The notes under the pieces: model-generated | The model's database searches: none | Seen by the model: only the letters and a program-made list of their open reading frames with translations | Told to the model about the DNA's origin: nothing | Made by a program: the position numbers and the translations under genes | Shown: positions 4,133-5,214 of the stretch, piece after piece | Position numbering within the stretch: position 1 is the stretch's first letter | Layout: each line of letters opens with the position of its first letter | Source of the DNA: JAGLTA01 sp023142625 | Lineage (GTDB): Bacteria > Patescibacteriota > Patescibacteriia > JAACEG01 | Length of the DNA stretch: 5,214 nt | Assembly: GCA_030641665.1 (NCBI GenBank) | Contig: DAOWHA010000047.1 | Coordinates: 1 to 5,214 of the forward strand | Direction: 5' to 3'

Positions 4133-5176
4133 ATGTCAATAAATTTATTGCCGAATAATTTAAAAAATCGTGAAAAGAGTGAATTGAAAAAAGCGAAAAA
4201 AGCGCAGAAAGACGATGTTAAGATGCATGCTCCGCTGAATTCCAATAAAAAAAATGCGGAAAAAGATAAAAAAAAAATATCCGCGAATGTTTTTTCTAAT
4301 TTTTCATTTTTTTCAAAAAAAAGAAATGAAGGCGATGCAAGCAATAAAGACAAAAATAAAGATTTTTTTGGAAAATCGGCAAACAAAGAATTAAAAAAAT
4401 TAAAAAGAGTCGAGAATATTCAAAAATTAAAAGTTGAATCTGATATTTCTAATTCAATAAAAAAAACACAGACTTTTCATGATTATAAAAAAAATAAAAT
4501 AGAAGAACGGCGGAAAAAAGCAAAGAATCAAAACGAACAAATAAAAAATAAGATGAAGCTAGAAGACGCATTAAAATTTGATGATAAAAAAAAGTTAATT
4601 CACAATGACTCGGAAATAAATTTTATCTCTGGAGACCTAATTGGATCTATTAAAATTAAAATAAGGGAGAAATTTTTTATTATGTTCTCTTCTTTCGCCT
4701 TAATTGCAATTATTCTTTTTTCTATATATATATTAATTGCATGGTATCAGAGTTCCGTTATTAATAGGATAGATAATATTAAGAAAAAAATTGATGAGAC
4801 TCAAAGCAAAATAAGCGTTTATGAAGAACAGAAAGATGAGATTATAAAACTTCAAACAAAATTTGAAATGATAGATTACTTGCTTCAAAACCATATATAC
4901 AATACTAATTTTTTAGACGCTTTAGAAAAATATACCTTAACAAATGTTTATTATAAAACTTTAAACGCGGATATTCATGGAAATGTGTCTATTAGCGCCA
5001 TGACAGACAATTTTGAGTCAATCGCTAAGCAGTTAATTGTTTTTCAGCAAGCAGAAGATTTTATAGAATTTGTGGAAATAAAGTCGGCTATATTTAACGG
5101 TTCGTCAGACGATCAGGGTTTGCCTGTTAATTTTAATATAGATTTAAAAGTAAAAAAGAGTGTTTTTTTAAAATAA
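4133..5176 (+). CDS. pilN: Type IV pilus assembly protein PilN-like, with ~150-residue Lys-rich cytoplasmic extension
   Basis: PilN is a single-pass inner-membrane protein that joins cytoplasmic PilM to PilO in the pilus alignment complex. The chain opens with MSINLLPNN, the PilM-binding INLLP motif (residues 3-7), which fixes the start. Residues 8-160 are a Lys-rich low-complexity region (by hand count 46 Lys/Arg against 23 Asp/Glu) with one aromatic patch FSNFSFFSKKR (54-64). At 161-172 comes EINFISGDLIGS, which resembles a degenerate second INLLP motif. A hydrophobic membrane segment spans about 181-204 (FFIMFSSFAL...ILIAWY), a coiled coil about 208-250 (NRIDNIKKKIDETQSK...), and a C-terminal domain 251-347 with the spacing of the PilN ferredoxin-like fold. 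Usual PilN proteins are about 180-210 residues; without the 8-160 region this one would be about 194, so the extra length is essentially all in that region. Assignment is by motif, topology and position after pilM. There is no Shine-Dalgarno before the ATG. Confidence 0.85.
   Translation: MSINLLPNNLKNREKSELKKAKKAQKDDVKMHAPLNSNKKNAEKDKKKISANVFSNFSFFSKKRNEGDASNKDKNKDFFGKSANKELKKLKRVENIQKLKVESDISNSIKKTQTFHDYKKNKIEERRKKAKNQNEQIKNKMKLEDALKFDDKKKLIHNDSEINFISGDLIGSIKIKIREKFFIMFSSFALIAIILFSIYILIAWYQSSVINRIDNIKKKIDETQSKISVYEEQKDEIIKLQTKFEMIDYLLQNHIYNTNFLDALEKYTLTNVYYKTLNADIHGNVSISAMTDNFESIAKQLIVFQQAEDFIEFVEIKSAIFNGSSDDQGLPVNFNIDLKVKKSVFLK
4268..4277 (+). repeat. A10 homopolymer tract inside pilN
   Basis: Ten consecutive A bases encode Lys46-Lys47-Lys48 and the first base of Ile49 in the linker of the PilN-like protein. 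It is the longest of several A tracts of eight or more in this linker (others at 4247-4254, 4315-4322, 4459-4466, 4487-4494 and 4586-4593). Such tracts can cause polymerase slippage, but they are also expected where Lys (AAA) and Asn codons dominate. Confidence 0.6.
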
Positions 5177-5195
5177 TTAATTATTTTTTATAAAA

Positions 5196-5214
5196 ATGGA
5201 AAATTTGAAAAACA
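5196..5214 (+). CDS. Start of the next gene, probably pilO (truncated by the window edge)
   Basis: An ATG at 5196 begins M-E-N-L-K-N and runs off the right edge after 19 bases. It lies 19 bp after the pilN stop on the same strand, with an AT-rich leader like the other starts here. In type IV pilus operons pilO normally follows pilN, so pilO is the expected product, but six residues cannot confirm it. Confidence 0.4.

Noticed and set aside
4111..4386. Minus-strand hydrophobic small protein (toxin- or membrane-like)
   Set aside because: Phe/Leu-rich because it is the complement of the AAA/AAT-rich pilN linker; it has no promoter and covers the pilN start.
573..5176. Alternative genetic code with UGA as glycine or tryptophan (as in Gracilibacteria/SR1 or mycoplasmas)
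   Set aside because: All genes are intact with UGA as stop and show no in-frame TGA; Trp is encoded by TGG and conserved glycines by normal codons.
4133..5176. Two genes merged by a missed frameshift in the long PilN-like protein
   Set aside because: The frame is continuous from the INLLP start to the membrane domain, and the linker has the same codon style throughout; there is no separate start or stop suggesting two genes, though slippage at the A tracts cannot be excluded.

Overview
The window reads as an ordinary stretch of chromosome from an AT-rich bacterium, roughly one third G+C by eye. The best guess for the source is a Candidate Phyla Radiation (Patescibacteria, Parcubacteria-like) genome. 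That guess rests on four things: the AT-rich Lys/Asn-heavy proteins, a short pilM-pilN(-pilO) cluster with long low-complexity insertions, an orphan prephenate-dehydratase-like domain, and start codons without Shine-Dalgarno sequences. It is an inference from style, with no marker gene behind it. The genetic code looks standard: all genes read through without in-frame TGA, and the five visible stops are TAA or TAG.

Every supported gene is on the + strand. From left to right: (1) positions 3-479, the 3' end of a gene resembling dnaE, the DNA polymerase III alpha subunit (OB-fold plus C-terminal domain), open at the left edge. (2) A weak terminator-like hairpin running into a good sigma70-type promoter (TTGACT-17 bp-TATAAT), then a complete single-chain glycyl-tRNA synthetase at 573-1958. 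(3) A 219-bp intergenic region at 1959-2177, dominated by a long imperfect inverted repeat of the 'TTTGCGAGGAGC...GAAGCAATCTC' type; its left arm is interrupted by a second, nearly perfect hairpin. (4) A 188-aa stand-alone prephenate-dehydratase-like domain at 2178-2744, whose conserved TRF motif reads TTF. (5) A second good promoter (TTGCCG-17 bp-TGCTATAAT), a leader with a small hairpin, then pilM (2854-4095), pilN (4133-5176) and the first codons of the next gene (5196 on), probably pilO.

The last block is a type IV pilus inner-membrane assembly module. PilM is a cytoplasmic actin-like ATP-binding protein that, in known systems, grips the INLLP peptide at the PilN N-terminus. PilN crosses the membrane once and pairs with PilO outside. 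Here the PilN chain begins exactly with MSINLLP. The unusual point is that both partners carry large charged low-complexity expansions on the cytoplasmic side: about 64 aa inside PilM, and about 150 aa between the INLLP motif and the membrane segment of PilN. The two expansions share a KDFFxK motif. I see no CRISPR array, transposase, tRNA or rRNA, and no sign of a wholly new system. The PilM/PilN expansion, the altered dehydratase motif and the nested intergenic repeat are the points most worth a second look.
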